Shown one piece after another: positions 1 to 12,924 of a DNA stretch of 64,000 nt. The stretch is from positions 1,426,001-1,490,000 of the forward strand of contig JAVTVJ010000508.1 of NCBI GenBank assembly GCA_034509425.1, written 5' to 3'. The stretch is from Eopsaltria australis. Its lineage: Eukaryota; Chordata; Aves; Passeriformes; Petroicidae. Every line of letters begins with the position of its first letter. Within the stretch, counting starts at the first letter, position 1. The notes under the pieces were generated by a model that searched no databases, was not told the origin of the DNA, and was given only the letters and a program-made list of their open reading frames with translations. A program made the position numbers and the translations under genes.

Positions 1-3000
1 ACCCATTTTCCACACGCATACACATGGCATGCAACTTGCATTTCTCCTCTACTTTCATTTTTCTTTTAGTTTTTGTTCTTTTGGGTTTTTTCAACTTGAA
101 ACTAGGAACCTTTAAAGGGAAGGGATAAAGAAATCTTTGAAATGAGGCATTAAGAAAAAAAAAAGACAAAAAATCCTTAAATAAAAATGTCCCAGAAGTT
201 TACTCTAAATTGGGAGTATTTTCCCTCCTGCAAGTCTCATTGTTTTGATCTATGTTGTTAAAGTTACCAATGTACAGTAAAAAATGCATCTGCATCCTCT
301 AATGATGAACTTATTGTAAAGTTCATATAATGTGCCAACATGTCCCATGGCTGACATTGTAAGCCAATATCCATGTGTGATAGAAAATTTGGATTTCTGA
401 TTTGTTACTATATTTTAAATAAGGGAAAAAGTAATGCTGGGGATTCCTACTTACATACTATGTTATAGCTTTATTAATATTATCTGTATAGTGTGTTGAA
501 AAAGAATATGAACAGTGGCTCACAGTGAAAAATTTTCTTATCCAAATCCCTCAGTTCTGCGGTTCTGAGAAAAACAAATATTTGGTAACACATTGAGTCT
601 GTGATACAGTCTACCCTCTAAAAGGGAAGACAAACAGCTGCTGAGAAAGATAAAAGAAAATGGTAATTGACAAACAGAGGGACACCGACATAAAATGCAG
701 CTAACAAAAATAGTTCTTGGTTTCTGAAAATCACACCCAGACTGCAGCTTTGTCAATATGTACATAATTTAAGACCCTCGCCAGACAGTTACTCTATTGC
801 TAAGTATTGCTAAGTTTTATAGAAAATGCCACCTTGAATGTCAGAAATTCAATCTGCAAAATAGAAAAATTGTTGATGAAGGATTGGGTCCCTGCAGTCC
901 CTGAAACTTCTTATGACTGCCAGGCAGAAATGAATTACAAGAATATATGTGCATAGAGCAAACAAGTCAAATTTTAGAGGAAGAAGAGGAGTATAAACCA
1001 ATTCATGAAGACTAGCATAGCTTAATCAAAAGAACCATTTTAATCTGAATAGCCAGACATAACCAAAAAAGCCATTACATCTTTTAGCAAAAAACCCCAT
1101 CTCTGTATTAGCAATCTCACTGTTCACCAGACAACTGCATTGGTGTGCAAATGCTGAGAGCATGGGCACTGAAACAACTGTGCATGACACTGGCTAGGGA
1201 GTTCCAGCAGCCTGGAGATGGGCAAGAGCAGGGATGGGCATGAGTTGTGGTCTCATAACAGAAGACCTGTTTTGTTTGTCAGATCCCAGGCCACAGCAGC
1301 CAGGCTGCCCTCCTGCCCCAGACCTTTGATTTCCACTGATCACATGGTAGTGGGGAGGGAAAGTCTTGACCTCTGGGGAGGGGAATGTAAATGTTCATCT
1401 CTCATTTTTGCAATAGAACAGGGAGTTGCATAGAGAGCTCCATTTAACATCTTCTGAAAAGATAAAATGGTGGTGAAGGTCTGTGATGTTTGTGTGAGGC
1501 ACCAGCAGGCAGTCACTAACACTGTATGAGAAGCTTTTCCCTAGGGCAGCCAACATGAGTGTCAAATATGCTGGTGGGCACATGGCAGCCCATCCCATGG
1601 AAAGCTCAGGCTATGCCATTCCCCTCCTGTGGGAGCCTCTGCAGTGCCTTCAGCTGCATCCTACATCCAGCAATACCACCTGATGGAATGAAATCCTCAA
1701 CAAGTGGAAATGTTTACAATCTTAGCATGGTGGTGATCAAGGAAAACCATACCTTGATCTGAAAGAGAAGGACAAAGGAGGCCTTACCAGCCTACCTTTC
1801 TGAATGGAAGGACGAACACACCACTTTTACCAGTAATATCATTATTCCCAGCAGGGGACAGTATGTGCTAAAATACAGCAGTATGTGCCTAATTATACAA
1901 TTACACCCACACATCCCTGTCACCCACTCTTTGCAATTGTCAGCTGAGAAGACAAGGAGAGCTTAAACACAGCATCTTTTGCTTCTGGGTGCAAAACCTC
2001 TTGCACAGTCCATCTCCGTAGGATCTGAGTTTTTACAGATGCAAATGCAGCCCAAAACTTCAGCTGAACCCTAATATACACTATAGTTTTAAATGCATAC
2101 CTCTCTTACTGCATCAGTAGGGCATGCAGTGATCATGTGAATCCTTGAGGCTGGACACCACTACCTGAGGTGAAATATCACAGACAAAGCAAATTTTGTT
2201 AGTGAAGGATACACCCTCCATAAGTGGATCAGGAAAAGAGCTTTGGATATAGCTGAAAGAAGTTGGTGTTAGGATGTAACTGTAAAACATCAGGAGGGGG
2301 GGGGAAAAGCAAAGAAATAAAAGAATGTATGACTAATACAAAATGCAAATACGTGTAAGTGGTGAGATAAAATTCTATTTATTTTTTCATTCAGTGTTCC
2401 ACTGTGGAAACATTTCTTACTAATTTGACAAGAAGTAACATTTATTAAAATAGGAAGACTATTTATATATACTTACGTTGCTTCAGTCATACCACTATAC
2501 CAGCTTCTTATTTCGTATCTGTGTTCTAGGATATATTGTAGACTTTAATACAATCTGCCTATTCTGGAGAGTCAGATGTCATGTTCTGCAGGGTCTCTTT
2601 GGACCATACGTGTTTCTGAATGAATGTGAACCACAACTTCACTGAACTTGTTGAAAATATTTAGCTATGCAAAGCTACACAGTGAAGTTACACACTGGTA
2701 AACTTATTAGGTTTGGGCCAAGACTGGATCCAAGCCCATATCAATTGTGAAAATATGAAAATACAATTGACTATGAAAACTAATGTTATAAGTGTCACAG
2801 AAGATGTATTTAGTGAAGCAGTTATGGGACAGATTTTGCATTTCCGTATGAGGCAGATGTAAATGTTGTTGGTGCTGCTTCTGAACAAGTAAAGCTTCTG
2901 CACCTCTTTCTTTTAGGGTCCAAGATTGTTGGACTGTGAAATGGCAGTCAGGTTACTCTTTTTTTTCTGCTGCTGATAATTTAAAGCTAATACTTGTAAC

Positions 3001-3316
3001 CCTCTCTTCAAAGGTGAGAGATTATGCTCGGGAATGTTAAGAATATTTGGTTTATCTATGCTTCTGAATCCAGACTGCTATGTATGAAAAAGGTTAGAGC
3101 CTAACAAAATTACTATTTCAAGGACATTTAACACAGGTTGTCTACTTCACAAGAAAGGCAGCAAAAGCATTTTGACATTAGGTTCAAATGCCAGTGAGTT
3201 TCAGATTTCAAATTATTTTTTATGATTTATAAGGAGCAACAGATAGGACAAAATAGAATCCTCACCACTGAAAACTGAAAATGAAAACACTTCCAAATCC
3301 CAGCCCATAGGCTGAA

Positions 3317-3335
3317 TCTCTCTCTCTCTCTCTCT
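3317..3335. repeat. (TC)n microsatellite
   Basis: A perfect TC dinucleotide run of about nine and a half units. A likely length polymorphism. Confidence 0.9.
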
Positions 3336-4569
3336 AATCCAAAGTATGCTACTTATTTCTTCATAGCTGGACACAATAAGGCCTTGCATCCACCAGAACA
3401 TAAGATCCAACATCAGGATCCTCCTATACACATCTGCACATAAAAAGAAAGATGAAAAGTATGCCATATACTTCCATAGCTGCTAAATGATACTCTCTCT
3501 TGAAATATGGTAGCTTATTTGAAATGTGGTGGCTGACTCCATATGTCTGTTCCTAGAGGTCTGCAAACCAAAACTAATTTCCTTGAAACATGTATTTAAG
3601 CCCCCATGAAAGAGTTACTCTGAGGAAAAAGCTTTTCTCACCAGGGAAACTTAGCAGGCCTGTTCCTGGGGCCTGTTTGGTTATTTGGGTTTCATTTCAT
3701 TTTGAAGACGCACCTTGCAGACATTCCAGATATGAGGCAGAGGCCAAGGAAAAGAACAATTCTATATGACTGACCTAAGCAAAAGGAGCTAAAAAGCATT
3801 CAAACAAACACATGGATTCAAACTTGAAAGTCCAATAAATGCTAAGTGGTGCAACTCTGGAAACCAAGCCAACCTGTTAATCACTAAAAGTTCATCACCA
3901 CAGAACATTTTGTGACTGTTCGTTTCAGTATTTCTTTTCACTACAAGTATTTTCAAAGAAATTCAACATATTCTTGTTACTTAATAATATGTTCAGAAGA
4001 TCCAAGTTGAATATAGGCAGATCATGGATTTTCAGTAGAATATAGTATTTCTACCGGCAAATATATCTTGGGTTTCTAGAAAATCAAAGTTTATAGACAC
4101 CGTAATCTAAGCACAGTTTCCCCAAACACCATAATTGTGTCATAAATATTCTGACTCTGTACAGTTGAAATCAGTGGGAACTTTTGCGCAAACTCAGGCA
4201 AATGGTGGGTCATCCTACTGCCAACAAGACCTAGAGCCACCTTGGCATTTTTTATCTGAAAGGTAATAACCAAAATGAGCATTTCAGGAATACCAGTCTG
4301 ACATACCAAAATTTTGTTAGCCACATATTTTTTGAGATTGAAGTAATGCAAAAGACCACTGTAAATACAATTTTTTCTTCCTATACCCTTACCACATGCC
4401 CACACACACACAGTTGCTTCGGTATGAAACTCCAGCAAATAATCTGACAACACAAACATGAATTCTTTAAATGTTTAAAATATCCTGATTACAACAGTAT
4501 TAAACGTGTCCCTTTACTTGGGAACTCTGGTCTTGACAGCAACTAAAATTACTCTAAACCTCATCTCTT

Positions 4570-4740
4570 TTTCAGACAGAATTTCCTAGCTCCTGCTGTG
4601 TGGCATCTACCACTAATCTGACATGCCAGAACAGTGGCAGAACAAAGAGGAAACCATTCTAAATGTATTTATTTTTTAAATCTGCATAAAATGAGTATTT
4701 CAGGGATGCACTATTCAACCTCTGACTGCAAAGTTTAGTC
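4570..4740 (+). repeat. Old duplicated unit, copy 1
   Basis: This stretch is similar to 5130-5340. Shared blocks in order are ACATGC.A.AACAGTG, GAACAAAGAG, a CATAAAAT.AG run, and CAAAGT..TTAGTC. Identity looks near 70 percent over the last 120 bases by eye. Offset is about 600 bases in direct orientation. It could be a local duplication or two copies of one old repeat family. Confidence 0.5.
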
Positions 4741-5129
4741 ACCCCTAATCAGTCTTCAGTGTAGAATTTTATCAGTAAATGCAGAAAGAAATAGTATCGT
4801 TTCGCAACTGCATCTGGAGGCAATAAAGTGTGGGTCTGTCTGTAAGGGGAAGTTACAACAAAATATGTCAGGGTATGAATTTCAAGCACAATAACTGCTA
4901 TGCTCTAAGTCTCTCTGTAGATGCTCTGCAACACTAAGACTTCGGGGGTTTATTCCAGTTTAGCTTAATCCATTTTCACAGTGGACTCCTACGGAGGAAT
5001 TAGTGTCCACAGAGAGAGCTATTTCTTAAAGGTATTCTGAGATATTTTCCAACTAGACAAGCACTAATTGTTAATATATTTTAAAATATATATTTCCCCA
5101 TAGTAATAAAATAACAAACCTGAGTACTT

Positions 5130-5340
5130 TTTCAGAGGAAATTAGAGTTCCTCAGAGACTAAATCACCCCCATCTGCTGTTTTGCAACCCATGTTGTATA
5201 GCAGCCTCTCCTACTTACACATGCTAAAACAGTGCACGAACAAAGAGAAACTCTGGCACATGCATACATTTTCCAAATTTACATAAAATTAGAATTTCCA
5301 GAATGCATAATGTGCCAGCCATCTCAAAGTATTGTTAGTC
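5130..5340 (+). repeat. Old duplicated unit, copy 2
   Basis: Direct-orientation partner of 4570-4740. The best-matching part runs from 5219 to 5337, from ACATGCTAAAACAGTGC to GTTAGTC. Both copies lack an open frame. Confidence 0.5.
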
Positions 5341-5500
5341 TGACTTGCCTTTGAACTGGGTTGGTACAGTATCGATTATATATGAAAAAGGCTGTTACTT
5401 TCCCTGTAGTACAGACTGTATTGCAGCAAATGTCACTAAAATCTAAAAAAAAATGTGCCAGACTGCTCATATAAAGTGGCATGCAGAAAGCATGCATGTT

Positions 5501-5526
5501 CTTTTTTTTTTTTCTTTTCTTTTTTT
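5501..5526. repeat. Poly(T)-rich tract
   Basis: A nearly pure T tract interrupted by two C bases. No transposon body is recognisable beside it. Confidence 0.85.
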
Positions 5527-8500
5527 AACATAGGAATTAATTTCTTTATCAAGATTTTGGCTTTTCATGCCAGAAAAATGTGAAATGTAAGCAAACAGAC
5601 ACATTTCCTGAAACTGAGTTACCTGTTTCACTGACCAGAAAGTCTTATGTGTGGTCCATCAGGATGGGCATCAGCCAGTGAATCACATCACTTCTAGTTG
5701 GGACCTTTCAGATACAAATATTGTGATACTAATGTGAGGGTTACTTAGTGTCAGAATTTTAGATTAATTTTCAATATCTAGAAATTTAATCCACAGTCTG
5801 AATTGCTTCAGGTCTGCCCTAATGAGTGTTACTGGCATATCACATCTTTATTGATGTTATTTTTAAGACAGATATGTGAGAAGAGGGACTACACGGAGAC
5901 AGCATTTCCCTCCATTAAGAGTGCAGCAAGCCAGCCCAAACAGTATCCTGTCTGCTGAGGGTGTGATATGAGATTTATTATGAAAGTTTTCTCTGTGTTT
6001 CAAGCTTAAACAACAGTATTGTTTCATCTGTACATACTACATTTATATTTTGTCGTACAGTTTTTATTTTGTTGCATTATGACTTCATATATTCTGAAGG
6101 CCTTTTGGACACAGAAAATACGTCTTAGTAAAGCTCCTACTATCCTAATTAATAAAATCATCATCTAATGTGAAGAAGCCTATCAAATAGGAAAAACATC
6201 CAAAACCAGTACCATACATGTACTTTTATTTTTCTTTTCTAAAATACCCTAGAGACATAATGTAAACTCCTGCTTGGTTGATGGTGTCTAAAATGTGTCA
6301 TGGCAACTACTTAAATGCTGATGGAATAATACACTGTGTAGTTGTAAACTGGTTTCAGACAAGCAGTTTTGTATAACATACAATTCTATTTTATTTTTTG
6401 GTACACCATTCTTCATTAAGTACTAGCTATAATGGTAAAGCAATTCAATAAGGAATAGTTTCAGTATTTTTATTCAGTCTAAAGCAGCACAATTTTCATG
6501 CAAACCTGCTGAAGTAATCTAACATTTTGTCACGAGCTTCAGATGGTGTTTCCACACAGAAAATAACAACCATAAAGGATCTGTGAGTTACCCACTTCAA
6601 GAAATTTTAGCTGTCTTTTGACCCACTGCTGTTTCAAAGGCAGAAAATAAGTCTGAGTACAAATATTACACTTGAAACTGTATTTCTCCTTATCTTGGGA
6701 ACAGTGATGTACTTTTTCACCATATCTGAATTTGTTTTACACAGTGCTATATTAAGTTTCGCTTACAGAGAGCAACACAGTGCTAAACCAAACATCTGAC
6801 GTGATAAAAACTGGAATTACCTTCAAAGCCACACCCTATGAGCTGTATTTCCAATTTAAAGACCATGTTTTAAGTACTTTGATGCCGGGGTGAAATGTTT
6901 CTGAAATGGGTGAAACCTGTGTTAGAGAATCCAAGACTACTTAAAAACACCATGAGCATAGTACTACAAACCTGTCTTTAGAGTCTTGCAAACTCTGAGG
7001 TTGCTGCCTGAGTGGCCACAACAAGGAGCACTTACTGCTGTTTCCAAAGACAGCAGGGAGTAAATAAAGGCAAATCCCAAGCAGCCAAAGATGAATGATA
7101 ACAAGCTTTCTGCAAGGTCACAGCAAGACACCTTCCTGAAGAGGAAGCACCTATATTTACATAGGGGAAAGTCTAAAGAGACATTAAATTGTGTTCTCTG
7201 TCACATACACCACCTAAAACTAGAAAACACAAGACTGAGACAAACAGACCATGCAGCCATACCTGAAGTACTTTGGACTTATCCAGGATTTAAAAGGTGA
7301 TAGAGAACTTAATAGATTTTGATTTTTTAAATTGTTTTGAGGTATTTTTATCCATGATGATAGAATCTGGCTGTGGATTGTCCATGCTCTTGTATGGATA
7401 GGGAAGATGGTACCTCCTTGGGCACTGACAGGTCACATCCCCCATGGAGACAGTCAGGGTAGGGAGGCCCCAGACATGCCATTCAGAGTTGATTTTCAAG
7501 CATGGATATAACCATTCTTTCAACACATGCTCATTGTATTTCAAACCAGCTCATTGTATTACCACATATAAACATTTTTTACTCTTACTCCACAATAAAT
7601 GTAGGGGTGGTTGTAACATTGACTTGAAATAAGGAATTATCATCCTTAAAAGACTGAGGAAGACTGACCTAGAACACAAAGAGGTTATTAATGCTTTTGA
7701 AAATATACCACCTGGGCTTGAGTCAATAGCTAGTGAGGCAATTAATAAAGAGCAAGACTAACAATATATTTGTATTCCCTTTGTGCACAAAATGTAACTG
7801 AATAGACATAAAATCCATCCTGCTATTGTCTTTCTCTTCTTGTGGTTGTGATGGAAAGGAGATGAATGTATTTAAGAGTGGTTTCCTATACACTGTAGTC
7901 TTGTACAGTATCCCATTAACATTACAGAATAGAATTGGTACTGCAATGAATTATTGAGACAAGAAGCTCTATACATACTTCTCTATCACTCTGTAGGGTA
8001 TGTGACTTGACTTCCCTACAAATTCACCAACTTTCCACAGAAATAAAATGTAAAATGCTGCCATTCCTGTAAATTCTCTCTCTAGGAAAGCTGTAGTCCT
8101 GAAGGTTTTAAAAATACCAATTTCAAGGAAATTAAAACACTTTTTCATTAAGACCTTTATGCATTTATTTGTAAATGCTTAATTTATAATGTTACATTGC
8201 ACTAAATCTTTCACTTTATATGAGATTGTAGGGAAGCATGCTGACAGCTGGTTTTAGACTGAATTGCTGCTGGAAAGGCAAGTTGCCTTTTCCCCACAGT
8301 CCGAGCTTCATGTTTCCCTCCTCTCTTCATAATGAAGTATATTTCTGTGCAGTAAGTTGAGTTCAGTTAGCAAATAATTTTTTTTTCTGGCATTCCAGGT
8401 GGACTCTGGTATGAGTGATAATTGATTTTACATCTGAATAGATGGATGCAAACCAAATCAAGTTTGTAAAATCAATTTGTATTTCAAGGTAGGTTATTAA

Positions 8501-11500
8501 CTCAGGGACATTTAGTTACCCTGTTCCAAGCCAGAGCTGTATTCCAGCACAGATCTGTGTATCTTTGTACATACCTTGAGTGGTCCACTCCCAGGCAAGT
8601 TTTGAAGTTGTTTTAGAGTACCAAACATTAACTCTAGGAGGTTTTTTGCCAAAATAAACACCAAGTCAAACAGAAGCAGACCTTCCTGATAGCCAGTCTG
8701 TACAATACTGTTCAAACAGCTGGAACACCTACTGCTGTGAGTCCCAGTACTGAAAGCCTGGGTGGGAAAACATAAATGAATTGCAATGTGTTTCACAAGG
8801 TTACAAGTGATGAAAGTTGCCACAGTTGCTCAATGCTTTGATGTTTAGAGGATCTTAATGTTTAATTCCTTCTTTACTGAAAAGGCAGCTACTGATGGAA
8901 AAAATATTGGAACACATGAACAAAGTCATTCTGAGCTATTCTGAATGGGTTTATTGAACTTGGTCTGATGCATTGAACATTCCTTTGTCTATATTCAAAG
9001 TTTCTTATTTCAAATATGTTGTTAAATGCCATATACATTCAAGAATGCACTTTTTTTTGGTCTGTGAAGCAACACAAATTCCTGGGGAAAAAAATGAGCA
9101 CAGAGAGAAATCAGATCCGTGAGCAAAAAAATTTCCAAGCTACAAGTGCTACCAGTGGCCCAATCACAGATTTTACAAGGACTTGCTCAGTGAACTCTGA
9201 ATTTTCTACATATAAACACTCACCTAATGTTCCGTCCACCTATTTTCTGTATAATTCCCACTTTCCATAAACCGCATTCTGTGTGCTTAAAGGTGATGAC
9301 AAAGAAAAGAAAATAACATTTTAGAATCTCTGTGAGGTAGGACTAATGAGTTGCTTAAGCTCAGTCCCTTTGAATGGGCATGTATTGATTCTCACTATAA
9401 TGTAAAGAACAGAATGACAGAGAATTCACTAACTCACTTTGTCTAACTCTCTTCTCTGGTGTGGTGAACTAAACAGAACTGGAGGTAATGGTCATGACAT
9501 TGTGGAAGGAATATATGAGACCTCAGAAACCAACATCATTTACCATACCATCAATTCTTATTTTCCTCTTATTTTCTTACTTTTATTGTTGGCAGCTTTA
9601 GGTGCACATATGCTATTTTAAATTCAGAATTTGAATAAATTCACAAAAGAAAATTATGTGCTCACTTTACAAGGTCAAAAGCAAACTTTTTTCACTGACA
9701 ACTCAATCTGTCCGTATTGGACATTTAAAATCCAATTTGTGTTCTTTCTGCCAAATCTAGTACATAAGCATTAGCAATAATGATTTGGAAGCCACATTTT
9801 GCTGGTTTAGCTGTTATTCCTAATGTGACCATAACTATAGCATCTAAGTGGAGTACTGATAGCCTTGTTAAAGATTCATGCAGTGCCTGGGACACAGCTC
9901 TATTCTATAGCTACATCAGTGCTGCTGGACTGACAAATATAGCAGTGTTTTTCTCGTTGTAGTGTGACTCACAGAAACCTCTCATCATGCAAGATAATAC
10001 TTTTATAAAATAAGTTTTCTGAGCACAACAGGATGTGTCAATAATTTGTGAAATAAAAATAACAATAAATGAAGAATTAACATTTAAAAAAAATTTTCTG
10101 TAAATCTCATTTAGCTTGACTTACTTTGGACTTTGCATTTTTTAAAATATCAAACTGCTTTTAAAACAGTGATGCAAAGTTCACTTTATGCTGTCATGTC
10201 AGTGCAAACTGTAATAATACAAGAATTTTGCAATTACTGTTCACTACATGAACATTTTTGTTTCTACTTTTATACAAGTAAACGTTAAATCTTGGAAAAG
10301 CTATTGATATACACAGGTGTGAGAATAGCACATCTGTGGATCCTTCTGTGCAGACACTGCAGGTTCAAATTCTGTGCTACGTCATGACCCCAGTGCCCTG
10401 TTGACTATGACGTGACTTCAGCTCATGAGACATTGCAGCTACTATTTCTAAAGGCAGCTCCTGTGTCCATCAAAGATATCTGGCCCATATTCTGTTTCAG
10501 CTGAGCCCACCAAATCACAAGGCACATTCACAAATGTTCCAAATGTTGTGCCACTTTCCTGACATTTAACTTGTGAGCTACCCTATCACTTCTTCCCACT
10601 GGGCAGCTTAAAGTCTCATCTTGACAACTTGCTGGAAGACCTTGTGCTGCAGCAGATCTAGAAGTTTAAATAACTAAAGAAAGACTTCTAACCAAGTAGA
10701 TTTTTGGCTCCCTATTCTGCTGGTTTTCACTCTCCTATCTCTTGTGCAACAGTAAGGAAAGAGGTGAGCAGTACAAATTACACTTAGTCCAAACTACATG
10801 TCCTATATGCACATAATTCTTTTTAACCCTGAGAGGCAGATTCCTCTACATTCAGAGTTCTGCTGTCTTCTTATGCTTCAAGCTCTTGTTGCTAATAATG
10901 CATGTAAAAAACAAAGGAAATACAAAGTGAGATGTGCTAGGATATACACTTGAGGACATAAGGGTGGGCTTTGGTGAGAGAAGCCGGAACAATATAGCAG
11001 CACACCAAACTCCCTCATCTCCCCAGCTGCAGCTGTGGAAAGCAGAGGCTGAGGCCATAGTGCTGTCCTCCCTTGCTGTGCCACTGCCACCAGATGTGTT
11101 TCCCATCACATGGGCTTGTGCTACTCCAGCTGTGTGCAGGCTCTAGTCTGAACCAGCACCACCATCACAGCCAGCCCTGGCTGATCTCCACACCTACTTC
11201 TGGCCCTCCAGCAGTGACCTTTTCTGCTGCTGCCTTTGCTGGAGCTGGTGCCAGGGGCTGCGTGTGGTGTGCGCCAGCAGGCAGCAGCTGCACTGCCAAG
11301 AACTCACAGAACACACCCCCACATGGCCAAAGAAGTGCTGCAAGATCATGGATGTGGGGAAAGGGGCGTCAGGGTCCATGGAGAGATGGATCAGGCACAT
11401 CCTCTGACTCTGTATTCAGTGTAGCAACAGCACATAGGTCTTAATCATTATAACCTGATTTTTCATTTTTATTCTTGGAGAAGTGAGACTCTGAAACTAG

Positions 11501-11869
11501 CTTTATATTTGGGATTGGTTCAGAATGGTTTTTCTCACACAGTGCAGCTGCATTTGGATTGGAAAAAAATGTAGCCTCATAACAGTTAAGCTGGTAGTAA
11601 ACTACTACCTTAAAGTATTTTTCCCAATTAAAAATAAAATCTATAGTTTTTTTTATACAAATAAAAATGTCTTACAACTTTACATCCTAATTATAGTTTT
11701 AAAGTGCCAAATTCTTTGAAAAATCATTACAAGCCAGCTAAAGGGAGTGTGGAAAACAGTTTTATCATAATTACACAATTGTGAAGTTTTACAATAAAGA
11801 AGTTTTTAAGAATTCCCGTTTGTCTGAAGTGCCTTGTAGATTTCTTTTGCACAATCAAAAGGAAACACC

Positions 11870-12095
11870 TGTTTGAAATTAGCATACATCCAAATAAGGA
11901 ACAAAGACATGCATTTTTGACAGTGAGAATAATTAACCACTGGAACAGACTATCAAACGATACAAAGCATTCTCATTCACTCTGCTTAAATCAAGAGTAG
12001 GTCTGTTTCTAAAAGACACTGTCTCTTATTCTGGGATCGTTTATTTGAAGTTCCATGATCCGTGCTATGCAGGAGTTTGTAATAATGATGATAAT
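11870..12095 (+). mobile_element. Ancient CR1/L3-like LINE 3' remnant
   Basis: The segment resembles the 3' coding end of old reptile-bird CR1/L3-type LINEs: TTTGAAATTAGC, then CAGTGAGAATAATTAACCAC followed by TGGAACAGACT, then CTTAAATCAAGAGTAGG with TTTCTAAAAGACACTGTCTC, and finally TGCTATGCAGGAG. The order of blocks matches but bases are heavily diverged and no frame remains open. It is a different, much older family than the CR1 at 12.9 kb. The boundaries are approximate. Confidence 0.7.
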
Positions 12096-12924
12096 TTTTT
12101 GCTAAAGATGTCAGAGAATATTTTGGCTCCTGGGACAGTCACATAGCACACCCCTGAGCTCTGGCTCTTTCCTGCAGATCAAACAGTCAGCAAGTTTTAG
12201 AGATATTTATCCTTATTTGGTCTGCAGCTTTCACACTGCCCCTAGTATAACCTTCCACCTTGAAATCTCTTTATTTATTAGAATGAAAATTATATAGTAG
12301 TTGCTCTGAAAATGTTTTGGAAATGGAAAAAAATTGCATATATGTAATTAAAATCTAAGAACCCAATTCAGGTATTTTAAGCATCTTTCATTGATTTCAC
12401 TGCCCCCTGAATATTTGCACCTTGTTGTAGCAGGACATGTTCAAGCTTGGAATTAAATGTGCTCCCAAGCATGAATAGATTACACACATGCTGCAAAGCA
12501 GTGAACCAAATTCCACTCCAATTTACTGCATTTATATCCTAAATATTTCTAATCCCTGGTGGTCTGGCTGATCGTGCAGATTACCTGCCTGTCACTTAAA
12601 TAACTAGGGGCACACTAGGCCTGCACCCCATAAAGGACAGAGCCAGTCACCTCAGGATTTGTCACCCAAATCCAGTCTACCTTTATTGTATCCTCTAGGC
12701 TCTTCAGGAGGATAGATCCTGAACTGGAAAGCTATTGCTGACCTAAGTAGTACTTATAAACCAGGTAGGGATTTCTGCTAGGAAATCCACTCAGATGGTG
12801 TGGGATTATGCTGTGATGGTTCATTTCTGCTATTTCTCTGTTCTGTCTTTTGCTTTCCTCTCAATTCTTTCATCTGCTCCTTGTAAACAGAGTGGATCTC
12901 ATGACTGAAGCAGAGATTCACATC
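12096..12924. other. Intergenic sequence
   Basis: Spacer between the old LINE end and the CR1 copy. Nothing recognisable. The CR1 may extend slightly left of 12925, but the similarity becomes too weak to call. Confidence 0.5.

Larger units (their letters stand above)
1..11869. other. Intergenic sequence
   Basis: AT-rich spacer downstream of PPP1R3A. Apart from the duplicated unit at 4.57-5.34 kb, the TC and T tracts, and a GC-richer patch at about 10970-11400 rich in CAGCTG and CTGCTG, I see no gene, RNA or clear mobile element. The longest open frame (122 codons, minus strand, 4091-4459) has no recognisable domain. Confidence 0.6.

Noticed and set aside
4091..4459. 122-codon minus-strand open frame
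   Set aside because: No domain and no flanking exon signals; it stands alone in intergenic sequence.
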